Assembly (NCBI GenBank): GCA_045595795.1
Contig: JAZOBC010000076.1
Coordinates: 1 to 6,158, forward strand
Length of the DNA: 6,158 nucleotides
Direction of reading: 5' to 3'
Origin: UMGS755 sp045595795
GTDB taxonomy: Bacteria > Bacillota > Clostridia > UBA1381 > UBA9506
In this document: one piece after another, positions 5,970 through 6,158 of the stretch
Position numbering within the stretch: the stretch's first letter is position 1
Layout: the number at the start of each line of letters is the position of its first letter
Program-made: the position numbers and the translations under genes
Notes under the pieces: generated by a model
Told to the model about the DNA's origin: nothing
Seen by the model: the letters and a program-made list of their open reading frames with translations, nothing else
The model's database searches: none

Positions 5970-6009
5970 AAGAAGCCATCCGAATGCATATGCATTCGGG
6001 TCGCTTCTT
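5970..6009. terminator. near-perfect 40-nt palindrome, likely bidirectional terminator
   Basis: AAGAAGC (5970-5976) pairs with GCTTCTT (6003-6009). After one C-C mismatch, one A-T and one T-G pair, CCGAATGCAT (5980-5989) pairs perfectly with ATGCATTCGG (5990-5999). The centre has no spacer, so the RNA loop would be about 4 nt. It lies between two convergent genes, where a shared terminator is expected. The T tract is poor on both strands (TTCTTG on plus, TTCTTTC on minus), so efficiency is uncertain; it could also be a regulator site or a cruciform. Confidence 0.6.
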
Positions 6010-6021
6010 GTAATACTAATG

Positions 6022-6158
6022 TCAGTTACTCCCAAGTGTGAGTTGAACCCCTAAATTGTTAATCTGATTAGCTATATTGTTGCATAAATTCCATAAAATA
6101 TCATCTATTTCATCATATGATTCTTGCAAATTCTTAATCATATCCTTCGAAGACAGAA
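6022..6158 (-). CDS. 3' end of a gene, truncated by the window edge
   Basis: An open frame on the minus strand enters from the right edge and stops with TGA at 6022-6024, giving 44 residues and no start codon with a usable ribosome binding site. The tail reads as ordinary soluble protein: KDMIKNLQESYDEIDDIL, then an Asn-rich stretch ending in GVQLTLGSN. The first half could form an amphipathic or coiled-coil helix. It is convergent with the Cys-rich gene and followed by the palindrome at 5970-6009, the expected place for a gene end. The base composition is more AT-rich than in the neighbouring genes. The fragment is too short to assign a function. Confidence 0.55.
   Translation of the reverse strand, partial: LSSKDMIKNLQESYDEIDDILWNLCNNIANQINNLGVQLTLGSN

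Noticed and set aside
5490..6035. A 181-codon minus-strand frame opposite the Cys-rich gene.
   Set aside because: It runs through the 5970-6009 palindrome, has a Ser-rich composition typical of antisense shadows, and no RBS; the plus-strand frame has better gene signals.
1..6158. CRISPR arrays, tRNA, rRNA, insertion sequences, toxin-antitoxin or phage-defence genes.
   Set aside because: I found no regularly spaced repeats, transposase motifs, tRNA-like arms or defence-family motifs on either strand.

Overview
The window looks like chromosome from a spore-forming member of the Clostridia (Firmicutes). The evidence is a SipL-type spore-coat morphogenetic protein (SPOCS repeats plus a C-terminal LysM), strong AGGAGG-type ribosome binding sites, consensus sigma-A promoters, sigma-E-like promoter sequences and a clostridial class II fructose-bisphosphate aldolase. 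No phage, transposon, CRISPR, tRNA or rRNA sequence was seen. The species cannot be fixed from this alone.

Layout. Bases 1-256 are non-coding and densely structured: several short hairpins, two tandem terminator-like hairpins, then a perfect-consensus sigma-A promoter. This promoter drives a secreted S8 (subtilisin-like) protease (257-1621, +). A strong 19-bp bidirectional terminator (1625-1664) separates it from the convergent class II aldolase gene fba (1687-2622, -), which has its own sigma-A promoter. Upstream of fba on the same strand is a 167-residue uncharacterised protein (2737-3240, -) with a stretch resembling the central/C-terminal junction of Mur ligases but no P-loop. It is divergent from sipL (3386-4939, +). 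The 145-bp gap between these two holds an excellent sigma-E-type promoter facing sipL and a weaker one facing the small gene. After sipL comes a cysteine-rich 280-residue protein (5092-5934, +) of unknown function, with a further sigma-E-like promoter before it. A near-perfect 40-nt palindrome (5970-6009) separates it from the 3' end of a gene entering from the right on the minus strand (6022-6158).

How the parts fit. The protease and fba look like independent, vegetatively expressed units. The three genes between 2737 and 5934 look like a mother-cell sporulation cluster: a recognisable coat-assembly protein flanked by two uncharacterised genes that may share its sigma factor. That cluster is the most interesting part of the window. 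Several gene starts were moved from the longest open frame to an internal codon because the ribosome binding site or promoter requires it.
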